From Prosthecodimorpha staleyi (GTDB lineage: Bacteria > Pseudomonadota > Alphaproteobacteria > Rhizobiales > Ancalomicrobiaceae), in the NCBI RefSeq assembly GCF_018729455.1, contig NZ_JAHHZF010000008.1, forward strand, positions 172,886 through 236,885: a stretch of 64,000 nt of DNA, in the 5' to 3' direction. Positions 18,790-26,755 of the stretch are shown piece by piece (position 1 is the first letter of the stretch; the number at the start of each line of letters is the position of its first letter). The notes beneath the pieces are model-generated. The model was not told the origin of the DNA and did no database searches. It saw only the letters and a program-made list of their open reading frames with translations. The position numbers and the translations under genes were made by a program.

Positions 18790-18812
18790 CCGCAGGGCAC
18801 AAAATCCTGCGG
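18790..18812. promoter_or_regulatory. Inverted repeat CCGCAGG-N9-CCTGCGG upstream of actS
   Basis: Two perfect 7-bp arms flank nine AT-rich bases (GCACAAAAT), about 174 bp upstream of the actS start. It could be an operator or a transcribed hairpin. I cannot assign a regulator. Confidence 0.35.
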
Positions 18813-19034
18813 TCCGATCGCAGGTGCGAACGGAATCCTCTGGACAAGCCCTTTGCCGGCTGATCCCATATCCGTCCGCTGCGGCTGCTCCGGACGTGTC
18901 GGCGCCGGTTTGGAACCGCTGCCAGCGCGCTATGGCGGCCGGCAGAGGCCGGAAATGCGGTCCGGCAGCCGTTTTCCGTTGAATGCCGGCGCGATCGGCC
19001 GGATGGGACATCAGCCGTAGTACCTAAGGCTAGC

Positions 19035-19064
19035 TTGGTATTTGTCGGACAAACGGACTAGCAT
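19035..19064 (+). promoter_or_regulatory. Putative phaZ promoter with embedded palindromic operator
   Basis: TTGGTA and TAGCAT, separated by 18 bp, resemble -35 and -10 boxes about 70 bp before the depolymerase start. The spacer carries the 13-bp palindrome TTTGTCGGACAAA (19041-19053), a position where a bound repressor would block RNA polymerase. The regulator is unknown. PhaR is an obvious candidate by function, but the sequence is not its CTGC-type site. Confidence 0.4.
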
Positions 19065-19130
19065 CCAGGATGCGCAAGGGCCGCGCGGCGGGGGCTCCGC
19101 CGCAATGCCCGCCAGGTCGGGGGAATCGAC

Positions 19131-20480
19131 GTGTTCTATCAATTCTACGAGTTGAACCATGCCGCCCTCGGTCCGTTCCGGGCCGCCGCCGACGTGACCA
19201 AGCTCTATTTCCAGAACCCGCTCAATCCCTTCACCCACACACATCTGGGCCGCTCGATGGCGGCGGCCTGCGAGTTGTTCGAGCGCACCACCCGGCGCTA
19301 CGGCAAGCCGGAATTCGGCATCAAGACGACGCTGGTCGGCGGCACGCGCGTGCCGGTGACCGAACGGGTGGTCTGGGAGCGGCCCTTCTGCCGCATGGTC
19401 CATTTCGAGCGCGGTCTCGAGGCCGGCCGCCGGCACGATCCGAAGGTGCTCCTGGTGGCGCCGATGTCGGGCCACTATGCGACGCTGCTGCGCGGCACCG
19501 TCGAGGCGCTGCTGCCGCGCCACGAGGTCTACATCACCGACTGGATCGACGCCCGCATGGTGCCGCTCGACCAGGGCCGGTTCGATCTCGACGACTATAT
19601 CGACTACGTCATCTCGATGATGCACGCGCTGCACGGCGAGGCGCATCTGATCGCGGTCTGCCAGCCCTCCGTGCCGGTGCTGGCCGCCGTCTCGATCATG
19701 GAGCAGAACGACGATCCCTACGCCCCGCCCTCCATGGTGCTGATGGGCGGGCCGATCGACACCCGCATCTCGCCGACCGCGGTCAACAAGCTTGCCGCCG
19801 ACAAGGGCATCGAGTGGTTCGAGCGCAATGTCATCATGCAGGTGCCGTTCCCGCATCCGGGCTTCATGCGCTCCGTCTATCCGGGCTTCCTGCAGCTCGG
19901 CGGCTTCATGTCGATGAATCTCGACCGCCACATGACCGCGCATCACGACTTCTACCGCCACCTGATCAAGGGCGACGGCGATTCGGCCGAGAAGCATCGC
20001 GACTTCTACGACGAATACTTGGCCGTGATGGACCTGACCTCGGAATTCTATCTGCAGACCGTCGAGACCGTGTTCATCGACCACGCCCTGCCGCGCGGCC
20101 AGATGATGCATCGCGACCGCCGCGTCGATCCGTCGGCGATCCGCCGCGTCGCGCTCTTGACCGTGGAAGGCGAACTCGACGACATCACCGGCATGGGGCA
20201 GACCCAGGCCGCGCATACGCTGTGCAGCAACATCCCGGCCGACAGCCGCGCCGACTATGTCCAGCAGGGCGTCGGCCATTACGGCGTCTTCAACGGCTCG
20301 CGCTTCCGCTCCGAGATCGCGCCGCGGATCACCGACTTCATTCTGACCCACGATCGCGGCCGCGCCCGCGGCATGGCCGCCAAGCCGTCGGCGACCGTGC
20401 CGGCCGCCGTGACCACGGCGGCCGAGAAGCCCGCCTCGTCGAAGCGCGGCAGCCGCCCGTCGATCTCGCTGGTCAAGTGA
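19131..20480 (+). CDS. phaZ: Intracellular poly(3-hydroxybutyrate) depolymerase
   Basis: A 449-aa cytoplasmic PHA depolymerase of the intracellular (PhaZ1/DepA) class, which mobilises carbon from storage granules. It starts MFYQFYELNHAALGPFRAAA, the common family N-terminus, from a GTG codon. It uses a Cys instead of Ser nucleophile: Cys177 in AVCQPSVPVLAAV. The acid EGELDDITG and the final His in VGHYGVFNGSRF complete the triad. There is no signal peptide, as expected. A basic Ala/Lys-rich tail follows residue 410. It is divergent from actS and transcribed from its own region. No phasin, phaR or synthase gene is in the window. Confidence 0.92.
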   Translation: MFYQFYELNHAALGPFRAAADVTKLYFQNPLNPFTHTHLGRSMAAACELFERTTRRYGKPEFGIKTTLVGGTRVPVTERVVWERPFCRMVHFERGLEAGRRHDPKVLLVAPMSGHYATLLRGTVEALLPRHEVYITDWIDARMVPLDQGRFDLDDYIDYVISMMHALHGEAHLIAVCQPSVPVLAAVSIMEQNDDPYAPPSMVLMGGPIDTRISPTAVNKLAADKGIEWFERNVIMQVPFPHPGFMRSVYPGFLQLGGFMSMNLDRHMTAHHDFYRHLIKGDGDSAEKHRDFYDEYLAVMDLTSEFYLQTVETVFIDHALPRGQMMHRDRRVDPSAIRRVALLTVEGELDDITGMGQTQAAHTLCSNIPADSRADYVQQGVGHYGVFNGSRFRSEIAPRITDFILTHDRGRARGMAAKPSATVPAAVTTAAEKPASSKRGSRPSISLVK

Positions 20481-20516
20481 GCCGGCCGATCGGGGTAGGC
20501 TCGGATCTGTCCCTTG

Positions 20517-20539
20517 AGGCCGCCCACTGCGGGCGGCCT
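20517..20539. terminator. Hairpin between convergent phaZ and SDR genes
   Basis: AGGCCGCCC and GGGCGGCCT form a 9-bp stem with a five-base loop, 36 bp after phaZ and 5 bp before the SDR stop. It lacks a T tract on either side, so termination may be weak. Confidence 0.5.
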
Positions 20540-20543
20540 GCCG

Positions 20544-21350
20544 TCAGGAATATTTCAGCGTGATGCCGCCGTCGACGACCAGTTCGACGCCGGTCACGTA
20601 TTTGGCCTCGTCGGAGACCAGATAGACGGCCGCATAGGCCACGTCCCAGGCGTCGCCCATGTGGCCCATCGGCACCTGGTCGTCGCGTTTCTTCCACATG
20701 GCTTCGATGTCGCCGCCGCCATAGGCCTTGGCGAGCCCCGCGGTGTGCTCGACCATCGGGGTCTTCATCAGACCGGGGGCGATCGCGTTGACCCGCACCT
20801 TGCGGGCCGCATATTCGGCCGCCGTGGTGCGGGTCAGGTGGCCGAGCGCCGCCTTGGTCGCCGAATAGGTGCAATAGGGCACGCCGGTATAGCGCAGGCC
20901 CGCGATCGAGGTGATGTTCACGATCGCCCCGCCGCCCTGCGCGACCATCAGCGGGATGACATGCTTCATCGCCAGATAGGCGCTCTTCAGGTTCACGTCG
21001 AAGACCCGGTCCCACTCCGCTTCCGCGACCTCGACCACGCCGCCGACCTCGGCGATGCCGATATTGTTGTCGAGGATGTCGATCCGGCCGAACCGGGCCT
21101 TGGCGGTCTCGATCGCCGCGACGATCTCCGCCTCCCGCGTCGCGTCACAGGCGACCGCGACGGCGTCACCGCCCTCCAGCCGGATGATCTCGGCCGTCTC
21201 CTCGGCGGCGGCGAGATTGCGGTCGACCGCCACCACCTTGGCGCCCTCGCGCGCGAACAGGACCGAGGTCGCCTTGCCGTTGCCCCAGCCGGGGCCGCTC
21301 GATCCGGCGCCCATGACGATCGCCACCTTGTGTCTCAGCCTGCCGGACAT
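20544..21350 (-). CDS. SDR-family oxidoreductase
   Basis: A 268-aa short-chain dehydrogenase/reductase (NAD(P)H-dependent). The cofactor motif is an extended GAGSSGPGWGNGKA instead of the usual TGxxxGIG. The NNAG motif is present as DNNIGIA. The catalytic triad Ser-Tyr-Lys sits in ITSIAG and YCTYSATKAALG, and the segment APGLMKTPM follows. VVDGGITLKYS closes the protein. GGAGGATCAGGC precedes the ATG at 21350, giving a strong SD. It is monocistronic and convergent with phaZ. The substrate is unknown; SDRs near phaZ can act on hydroxyacyl compounds, but that is only a suggestion from position. Confidence 0.88.
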   Translation of the reverse strand: MSGRLRHKVAIVMGAGSSGPGWGNGKATSVLFAREGAKVVAVDRNLAAAEETAEIIRLEGGDAVAVACDATREAEIVAAIETAKARFGRIDILDNNIGIAEVGGVVEVAEAEWDRVFDVNLKSAYLAMKHVIPLMVAQGGGAIVNITSIAGLRYTGVPYCTYSATKAALGHLTRTTAAEYAARKVRVNAIAPGLMKTPMVEHTAGLAKAYGGGDIEAMWKKRDDQVPMGHMGDAWDVAYAAVYLVSDEAKYVTGVELVVDGGITLKYS

Positions 21351-21529
21351 GCCTGATCCTCCGCGCCCGATGGGAATGCCGTCATTGCGCGCGATCATAA
21401 GCCGCCCGGGGCCGTTCCGTTCCGGCCGGCGACGCATGGCGGCCGAGCGATCCGTCCGTGGCGCAGGAGCCATGCCGTGTGCGCGGACCGCATCGGATGC
21501 ACCCTGCGGCCGTCTTCGCGCCGGTCCGA

Positions 21530-23212
21530 TCAGCGGGCCGGCCGGACCGGGGCGAGATGGCCGCGGTAGCGAACCAGCCGGCCGAGCCGGAGCGGCAGGC
21601 TCATCTCGACATCGAAGGTGAAGCGCCCGTCCTCGTCGACCGCCTCGACCGCATAGGCCTCCGGCCCGAGCAACGCCGGCAGCGGCAGCCGGCCGATCCG
21701 CCAGCCGGCCGAGCGGAACACCAGCCCGTACGGATTAGCCTCCAGGGCGAGCCGGAAACGGAACGGACCGAACCACTCCTCGATCACGCCGGCACCGGCA
21801 TCGGCCGCCGAGAGATGGCTGGCGAAGCGCTGACCGGCGAAGTCCCGGGTCCAGACCTCATGGTCCGCGCCGGCGCCGGTCATGTCCTCGATCCTGACCG
21901 TCAGCGGCACCGCATGTCCTTCGCGCGGCAGGCCGATCAGGCGTGCGATCGCCCGGGCGAGCGGGTTCTTGGCGCCGTAGATGTCGGCCTCGCCGACATG
22001 GTCGGCGACGGCGCCCGGGCTGTGCAGGCCGCGCACCGGGGTCGGCAGGTTGTCGAAGGCCGCCGCCAGCGCGCGGCGGAACTGCGGCACCAGCACGTCG
22101 GTCCGCGTTGTGACGGTGATCGGCAGGCGCTCGATCTCGGCCTCGATCGCATCGAGTGGAATGCGGCCGGCAGCGATGTCGGCGCGCGGCAGGATCTTGC
22201 CGGCGGCGATCACCTTCAGGGCGGCGACGGCCGGAAGGGTCGGGATGGTCGGCCCGGAGCCGGCCTCGGCGACCAGTTGCCAGACGGCACGCACGCGCCG
22301 TCCGGCCGCTTCCGTGCCGACCGCCTCGACCAGCATGCCGCCGCGGTCGCTGCCGAGCCGGTCGAGCCACAGCGCCATGCGGCGCAACGGCTCGGCGAGC
22401 CCGGTCAGCGATCCGACGAAGGGCAGCCGTGCCCATTGCGCCAGCGCCCAGAGGCCGAAATGCAGCACCGGCAGTTCGAGCCCGGCCTTGAACACGGCGG
22501 CACGGGTCGGCCGGTAGCGATGGGCGAGAAGATCGAGGTCGGGCGTTTCGGCGAGCGAGACCCAGCGCCGGCCGAGCCCCTCGATGCGGATCGCCTGCGG
22601 CCAGTTCCAGCCCGGCTGCTCCTGCCAGACGCCGTTCTCGAAGACGCGCACCGGCCGCCCGGCCCAGGACAGGATGGCGCGGATCACCGCCTTGCCGCGC
22701 GGTGCGCGATTGCCCGAGGCGATGGCGGCGAAGACCGTCTCGACCTTGCCCCAGTTGCGCGTCATCCGGTCGAGCACGGCATTGGACAGGCCCGGCGTCG
22801 AGCTGGCGCCGGTCAGCACCACCACGCCGGCGCGGCGGGCGCGGGCATCGAGCGGCGGGATGGTGCGCACGAAGTCGCGCGCGTCGGCGAGGTCGACATA
22901 GTGGCAGCCGGCGTCGATCGCGGCTTCTGCGACCCGAGGTGTCGCCCCCTGCCAGGGACCGGCCGCATCGACCACGGCCCAGAGCCGCAGGCCCTTCAGG
23001 TCGTCGGCGGTCAGCGTGGCGGTGTCGAGCACGACCGGTTCGACCGCGAAGCCCGGATGCAGGCCCGACAGGTCGCGCGCAGCCCGCTCGATGCGCGCCT
23101 TGTCGCGGCCGGCAATGACCACCACGAAATCGGTCGTCGCCAACAGTCGCTCCACCAGACGGGAGCCGAAGGCGCCGCTCCCGCCGATGACCAGAACGCG
23201 ACGGGCCGTCAT
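21530..23212 (-). CDS. Saccharopine dehydrogenase-like protein with C-terminal DUF4166-like region
   Basis: A 560-aa protein. The N-terminal Rossmann domain has RVLVIGGSGAFGSRLVERLLA, typical of the saccharopine dehydrogenase NADP-binding family, with the later segment GASSTPGLSNAVL. The C-terminal 180 residues (from about 375), with DVLVPQFRRALA, resemble the DUF4166 region found fused to such domains. Members are not lysine-pathway enzymes and most have no known substrate. ATG at 23212 overlaps the stop of the upstream DUF393 gene by 4 bp, so the two are coupled. The reading frame continues far upstream, but only as an antisense shadow. Confidence 0.82.
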   Translation of the reverse strand: MTARRVLVIGGSGAFGSRLVERLLATTDFVVVIAGRDKARIERAARDLSGLHPGFAVEPVVLDTATLTADDLKGLRLWAVVDAAGPWQGATPRVAEAAIDAGCHYVDLADARDFVRTIPPLDARARRAGVVVLTGASSTPGLSNAVLDRMTRNWGKVETVFAAIASGNRAPRGKAVIRAILSWAGRPVRVFENGVWQEQPGWNWPQAIRIEGLGRRWVSLAETPDLDLLAHRYRPTRAAVFKAGLELPVLHFGLWALAQWARLPFVGSLTGLAEPLRRMALWLDRLGSDRGGMLVEAVGTEAAGRRVRAVWQLVAEAGSGPTIPTLPAVAALKVIAAGKILPRADIAAGRIPLDAIEAEIERLPITVTTRTDVLVPQFRRALAAAFDNLPTPVRGLHSPGAVADHVGEADIYGAKNPLARAIARLIGLPREGHAVPLTVRIEDMTGAGADHEVWTRDFAGQRFASHLSAADAGAGVIEEWFGPFRFRLALEANPYGLVFRSAGWRIGRLPLPALLGPEAYAVEAVDEDGRFTFDVEMSLPLRLGRLVRYRGHLAPVRPAR

Positions 23213-23661
23213 GTCGGATCGCTTCCCCCGGCGACGAGTCGGCCGGCCAGATCCGGGCCGGGTACCATGCAGGTCTCGCTGCGGCCGAACAGGCGATAGC
23301 GATTGCGGGCGATCAGGTCGTAGAGGCCATCGCGCACGACGCGCGGCACCAGGCGGGCGACCGGCGTCCAGCGCCAGGCGGGCAGGTGGCGGGTGACCTC
23401 GATGGCGGCATCGGACTTGAACCAGACCCTGCCGCCGACCGCGACGGCGTTGGTCTCGGGCGCCTCGGGGTCGATTCCCAGCGCGGCGGCCAGACGGCGG
23501 CCGGCATCGTTCTGGATCGGCAGGAAGCGGAACCGCCGCGCATGGTCGCGCCGGGCCACGAAGCGGACCCATCGCGAGCAGAACACGCAGACGCCGTCGA
23601 ACAGGATCACGCCGTCGGCGCCCTGCCAGGGGACCGGAGACCAGTCGCGGGACTTCAGCAT
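23209..23661 (-). CDS. DUF393 (DCC family) thiol-disulfide oxidoreductase-like protein
   Basis: A 150-aa protein of the DCC/DUF393 family, which has a thioredoxin-like fold with an N-terminal CxxC-type site: here ILFDGVCVFCSRWVRF. The later RFLPIQNDAGRR and the C-terminal RYRLFGRSETCMVP also fit. Its redox role is inferred from the fold; no partner is known. It overlaps the saccharopine-dehydrogenase-like gene by ATGA and probably forms a two-gene operon with it. The start at 23661 lacks a strong SD, and a longer N-terminus (to 23754) is possible but not supported by family length. Confidence 0.82.
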   Translation of the reverse strand: MLKSRDWSPVPWQGADGVILFDGVCVFCSRWVRFVARRDHARRFRFLPIQNDAGRRLAAALGIDPEAPETNAVAVGGRVWFKSDAAIEVTRHLPAWRWTPVARLVPRVVRDGLYDLIARNRYRLFGRSETCMVPGPDLAGRLVAGGSDPT

Positions 23662-23824
23662 GCGCGTCGAATTCCGGCGGGAGCGCCGGATCCAGCCCCG
23701 GCTGCGAGGACCGACAGGGTGGCCCGGCCGGTGCGGCAAGGCAATGGGTAACACTCGACGAAATCAGGGAGAAACACATCCCCTGTAACAAGCTGCAGAA
23801 GCGCCACAGTGGGATTTTGCGTCG

Positions 23825-25495
23825 ATGTCGGACGGTCGAAGGGTCGAAATGGCGGTTCAGCGGTCGGCCCGCGCCTCGCATCGTCCCGGCAACGCGCCCG
23901 GCCCCTACGGAAGGGACCTCGACGGCGCCGGGCCTTTTGCCGGTGAGGCACGCCTTCCCGCCCGTCTCGCGCGGCGGGTCGGGCTCGCCGGTTTGGTGGC
24001 GGCAGCGGCCGTACTGGTTCCGATGGCGGCGCCGGCCCTGTTCAGCGAACGTCCGTCCGAAGTCCTTCCTCCGCACGCCGGTCGGTTTGCCCGTGTTGCC
24101 GCCTCGGCGGCGCCCACCGTGCCGACCCATGTCGGCCAGACCGCGACCGGCGAGATCCTGGCCGCGGTCGCGCCGCCGCGCCTGCCACCGGAGGATATCG
24201 ACGCCGATGCCCTTCCGCCGATCGCCGCGCCGGAGCCGGCCCTGCGCGTCGCTGCCGGACCCGGTGCGGCCGATACCTCGAAGCTTGCCTCGGTATCGCC
24301 GGCCGCGACGGTCTCGATCGAGGACATGGCCCGCCGTTTCGCGGCCCTGGCGGCGACCGGACCGGTGCCCGAGCCGCGCAACGCTCCGGAATGGTATCAC
24401 AATGCCCGCACGGCGGAGATGCGCGGCGATGCCGTCGAGGCGCGCCGGGCCTATCTGAAGGTCGCCGGGCTCGACCTCGATGCGGTCGATCCCTGGAGCC
24501 GGCTCGCCGCCCTGGTGCTGGTCCAGGACGGCCGTTCGGGCGCCCGCCAGGTCTTCGCCACGCTGGCCGATCGCAATCGCGCCCCGGCCTTCGAACTGGT
24601 CGCCGCGACGCTCGCCGAGGATGGCGACCGCCGCCGCCGGATCGAGGCCTTCATGGCCATGAATCCCGATTACGGGCCGGGCTGGTATCTCTATGCCGAC
24701 GAGTTCTCCGAATCCCGGCTCGGCAGCCAGACCATCGGCGAGAAGCGGCGCGAGCGCGACGCGCTCAACCGCTTCCTGCAGGCCGAGGAAGCCGGCCTGC
24801 TGAAGAACCGGTTCCTGGACCTCTCCATGCTGGCCGACTGGCTCGACAAGGCGCGCCGCCGCCGCGGCGTGCTGGAGACGGCGCTGATCAACATGCCGAG
24901 CGAGCCGCGCGCGATCTTCACGCGCTCGAATGCCGACTGGTCCGTCTATGTGCAATTGCCCGAGCCGGCGACCGGCTTCTCCTACCGGCTCGGCGAGGCG
25001 GGACCGATGGTCCAGGCGGGACCGGCCGTCGGCATCGACCAGCGCACCGGCCGGCCGAGCCCGAACACGACCATCTCGGTCATCCCCGGCGCCGAGCCGC
25101 AGGTGATCGAGGTCGCCTACCAGGACTTGCGCGGCAGCGCAGTCGGGCCGTTCCGGATTCCGTTCGATCCGATGTCGGCCCTGGTCGGTCAGCAGCGGCA
25201 GGCCCTGGAGATGACCAAGGGCTCGTGGGTGGCCTACCGCGAGGGGACCGGCCTGACCCTCTACACGACCCACCTGATGACCTATCGCTGCACCATCGCC
25301 AAGGCCACCTATGGCCTCGACAGCGAGCCGGTCGACAAGGCCATTCCGCTGCCGCCCTGCGACCCAAAGGATCCGTTCTCGCTGCCGCCGAGCGCGACGC
25401 CCTATTTCAAGATCCCGCCGACGACCCGCTCGGTGACCGTCCGGCTCGAATTCCGCGACGGCAGCCGTTCCGAGACGACCCTGCCGCGGCGCTGA
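23825..25495 (+). CDS. Membrane-anchored protein of unknown function with TPR-like segment
   Basis: A 556-aa protein that I do not recognise. A basic cytoplasmic N-terminus (about 50 residues) leads to one membrane helix at about residues 51-71 (VGLAGLVAAAAVLVPMAAPAL), so the rest should be periplasmic. After a Pro/Ala linker, about residues 190-360 look like tetratricopeptide-type helices (WYHNARTAEMRGDAVEARRAY). The last 190 residues are beta-rich with two Cys (YRCTIAKATYGLD, PLPPCDPKDP). It is divergent from the DUF393 operon and convergent with grpE. The start codon is uncertain: ATG at 23825 has no clear SD. A surface or envelope-assembly role is possible but not shown. Confidence 0.7.
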   Translation: MSDGRRVEMAVQRSARASHRPGNAPGPYGRDLDGAGPFAGEARLPARLARRVGLAGLVAAAAVLVPMAAPALFSERPSEVLPPHAGRFARVAASAAPTVPTHVGQTATGEILAAVAPPRLPPEDIDADALPPIAAPEPALRVAAGPGAADTSKLASVSPAATVSIEDMARRFAALAATGPVPEPRNAPEWYHNARTAEMRGDAVEARRAYLKVAGLDLDAVDPWSRLAALVLVQDGRSGARQVFATLADRNRAPAFELVAATLAEDGDRRRRIEAFMAMNPDYGPGWYLYADEFSESRLGSQTIGEKRRERDALNRFLQAEEAGLLKNRFLDLSMLADWLDKARRRRGVLETALINMPSEPRAIFTRSNADWSVYVQLPEPATGFSYRLGEAGPMVQAGPAVGIDQRTGRPSPNTTISVIPGAEPQVIEVAYQDLRGSAVGPFRIPFDPMSALVGQQRQALEMTKGSWVAYREGTGLTLYTTHLMTYRCTIAKATYGLDSEPVDKAIPLPPCDPKDPFSLPPSATPYFKIPPTTRSVTVRLEFRDGSRSETTLPRR

Positions 25496-25540
25496 GGCCG
25501 GCAGCGGGGTCGCCCTGATCCATTCAGACCACCCTTCGGA

Positions 25541-26167
25541 TCAGACCGTGCGGTCGACGCCGGCCGGCTCGGCGGGCGCTGCGGGGGCCTTCGGGCCGCC
25601 CTTGGCGACGCCGACCAGGGCCGGGCGGAGCACGCGGTCGCCGAGCACGTAGCCGTCCTGCAGCACCTGCAGCACGGTCCCGGACGGGACTTCCGCATTC
25701 GGAATCTCGAACATCGCCTGATGCAGGTTCGGGTCGAAGCGGCCGCCCATCGGCTCGATGCGGCGCACGCCGTGCTTCTCCATCGCCTTGGCGAGTTCGC
25801 GGCCGGTCAGTTCGACGCCCTCGATCAGGGACGTGACGGCGGCCTCGGCCGCCGCGCGCGCCTCGGCCGGCAGGGCGCCGACCGCGCGGGTCAGGTTGTC
25901 GGAGACGCCGAGAAGATCGCGGGCGAAGGCCGTGATGGCGTATTCGCGCGCGTCCTTGATCTCCTTCTCGGTGCGCCGGCGCAGATTTTCCATCTCGGCC
26001 AGCGTACGGAGCAGGCGATCCTTCATCTCGGCATGTTCGGCGCGCAGCTGTTCGGTCGGATCGGGGGAGGCGGTCTCGGCGGGAGCGGCGTCGGGCGTCG
26101 GCGCGCCCGCGGCCGCCGCTTCGGTCTGATCCGCCGCGGTGGTGTTCGAACGGGTTTCGTCGCTCAT
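25541..26167 (-). CDS. grpE: GrpE, nucleotide exchange factor of DnaK
   Basis: A 208-aa GrpE, the cytosolic exchange factor that releases ADP from DnaK. An Ala/Pro-rich N-terminus of about 45 residues precedes the long coiled-coil ([20 protein letters not shown]). The C-terminal beta domain carries the family signature [15 protein letters not shown] and [33 protein letters not shown] lies before the ATG at 26167. Unlike many relatives it is not next to hrcA or dnaK; trxA lies upstream on the same strand but is separated by a terminator hairpin. No sigma-32-type promoter was identified with confidence. Confidence 0.95.
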   Translation of the reverse strand: MSDETRSNTTAADQTEAAAAGAPTPDAAPAETASPDPTEQLRAEHAEMKDRLLRTLAEMENLRRRTEKEIKDAREYAITAFARDLLGVSDNLTRAVGALPAEARAAAEAAVTSLIEGVELTGRELAKAMEKHGVRRIEPMGGRFDPNLHQAMFEIPNAEVPSGTVLQVLQDGYVLGDRVLRPALVGVAKGGPKAPAAPAEPAGVDRTV

Positions 26168-26264
26168 GGCGTCCTCAATCAACAGGCCGGATTCGGGTTC
26201 GGTTCCGGCCGTGCATTTGAGGTTTCGCAGCGGCGAAATCAAGCCATCCGTAGGCCGATACGCA

Positions 26265-26290
26265 AACGCCCCGGCCGGGGCCGGGGCGTT
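26265..26290 (-). terminator. Rho-independent-like terminator after trxA
   Basis: A 10-bp perfect stem (AACGCCCCGG / CCGGGGCGTT) with a six-base loop lies 31 bp after the trxA stop. Read on the minus strand it is followed by TTTGCGTAT. It separates trxA from grpE. Confidence 0.7.
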
Positions 26291-26321
26291 GCGACGGATG
26301 ACGGTGCCGAAGGGCGGCGGA

Positions 26322-26645
26322 TCAGGCGATGTTGGTCTTGATCCATTCCACCATCTTGTTCTTCGGATAGGCGCCGACCAGGTTCGCGGCCGGCTTGCCG
26401 TCGCGGAACAGGATCAGGGTCGGGATCGAGCGCACGCCATAGACCTGCGCGATGCGCTGGTTGTCGTCGATATTGAGCTTGGCGATCTTCACGCTGCCGG
26501 ACATCTCGGTCGAGATCTCCTCGAGCGCCGGGGCGATCATGCGGCACGGGCCGCACCATTCGGCCCAGAAGTCGACCAGCACGGGCTCGGAGGACTTGAG
26601 CACGTCGGCTTCGAACGACGAATCGGTGACTTTCTCGGACGCCAT
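26322..26645 (-). CDS. trxA: Thioredoxin 1
   Basis: A 107-aa classical thioredoxin, the general cytosolic disulfide reductant. The active site is [19 protein letters not shown], followed by the cis-Pro loop [13 protein letters not shown] and the C-terminal helix [10 protein letters not shown]. Length and motifs match the family fully. GAAAGG lies 8 bases before the ATG. It is the last gene of the minus-strand addB-addA-trxA arrangement, 110 bp after addA, a gene order I recall from many Rhizobiales. Confidence 0.97.
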   Translation of the reverse strand: MASEKVTDSSFEADVLKSSEPVLVDFWAEWCGPCRMIAPALEEISTEMSGSVKIAKLNIDDNQRIAQVYGVRSIPTLILFRDGKPAANLVGAYPKNKMVEWIKTNIA

Positions 26646-26755
26646 GGGAAAGGCCTTTCGGAACGGGCGCTTCGCGCGCCGCAAGTATGCATCGGATGGA
26701 CCAAGGTAGGAACCGGGTCGGGTAGCGTCAAGAAGACCGCGCCAAAAGCCTCCCG

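Larger units (their letters stand above)
18617..19130. other. Divergent actS/phaZ intergenic region (514 bp)
   Basis: No gene is supported here. The region holds two symmetrical elements listed separately: CCGCAGG-N9-CCTGCGG at 18790-18812 and a TTTGTC-G-GACAAA palindrome within a promoter-like sequence at 19035-19064. The length exceeds what two simple promoters need. No RNA gene was recognised. Confidence 0.5.

Noticed and set aside
23662..25273. Upstream part of a 1247-codon minus-strand frame continuous with the saccharopine-dehydrogenase-like gene
   Set aside because: Family motifs begin only at 23212. The upstream part is the antisense of the DUF393 region and of the plus-strand 556-aa gene.
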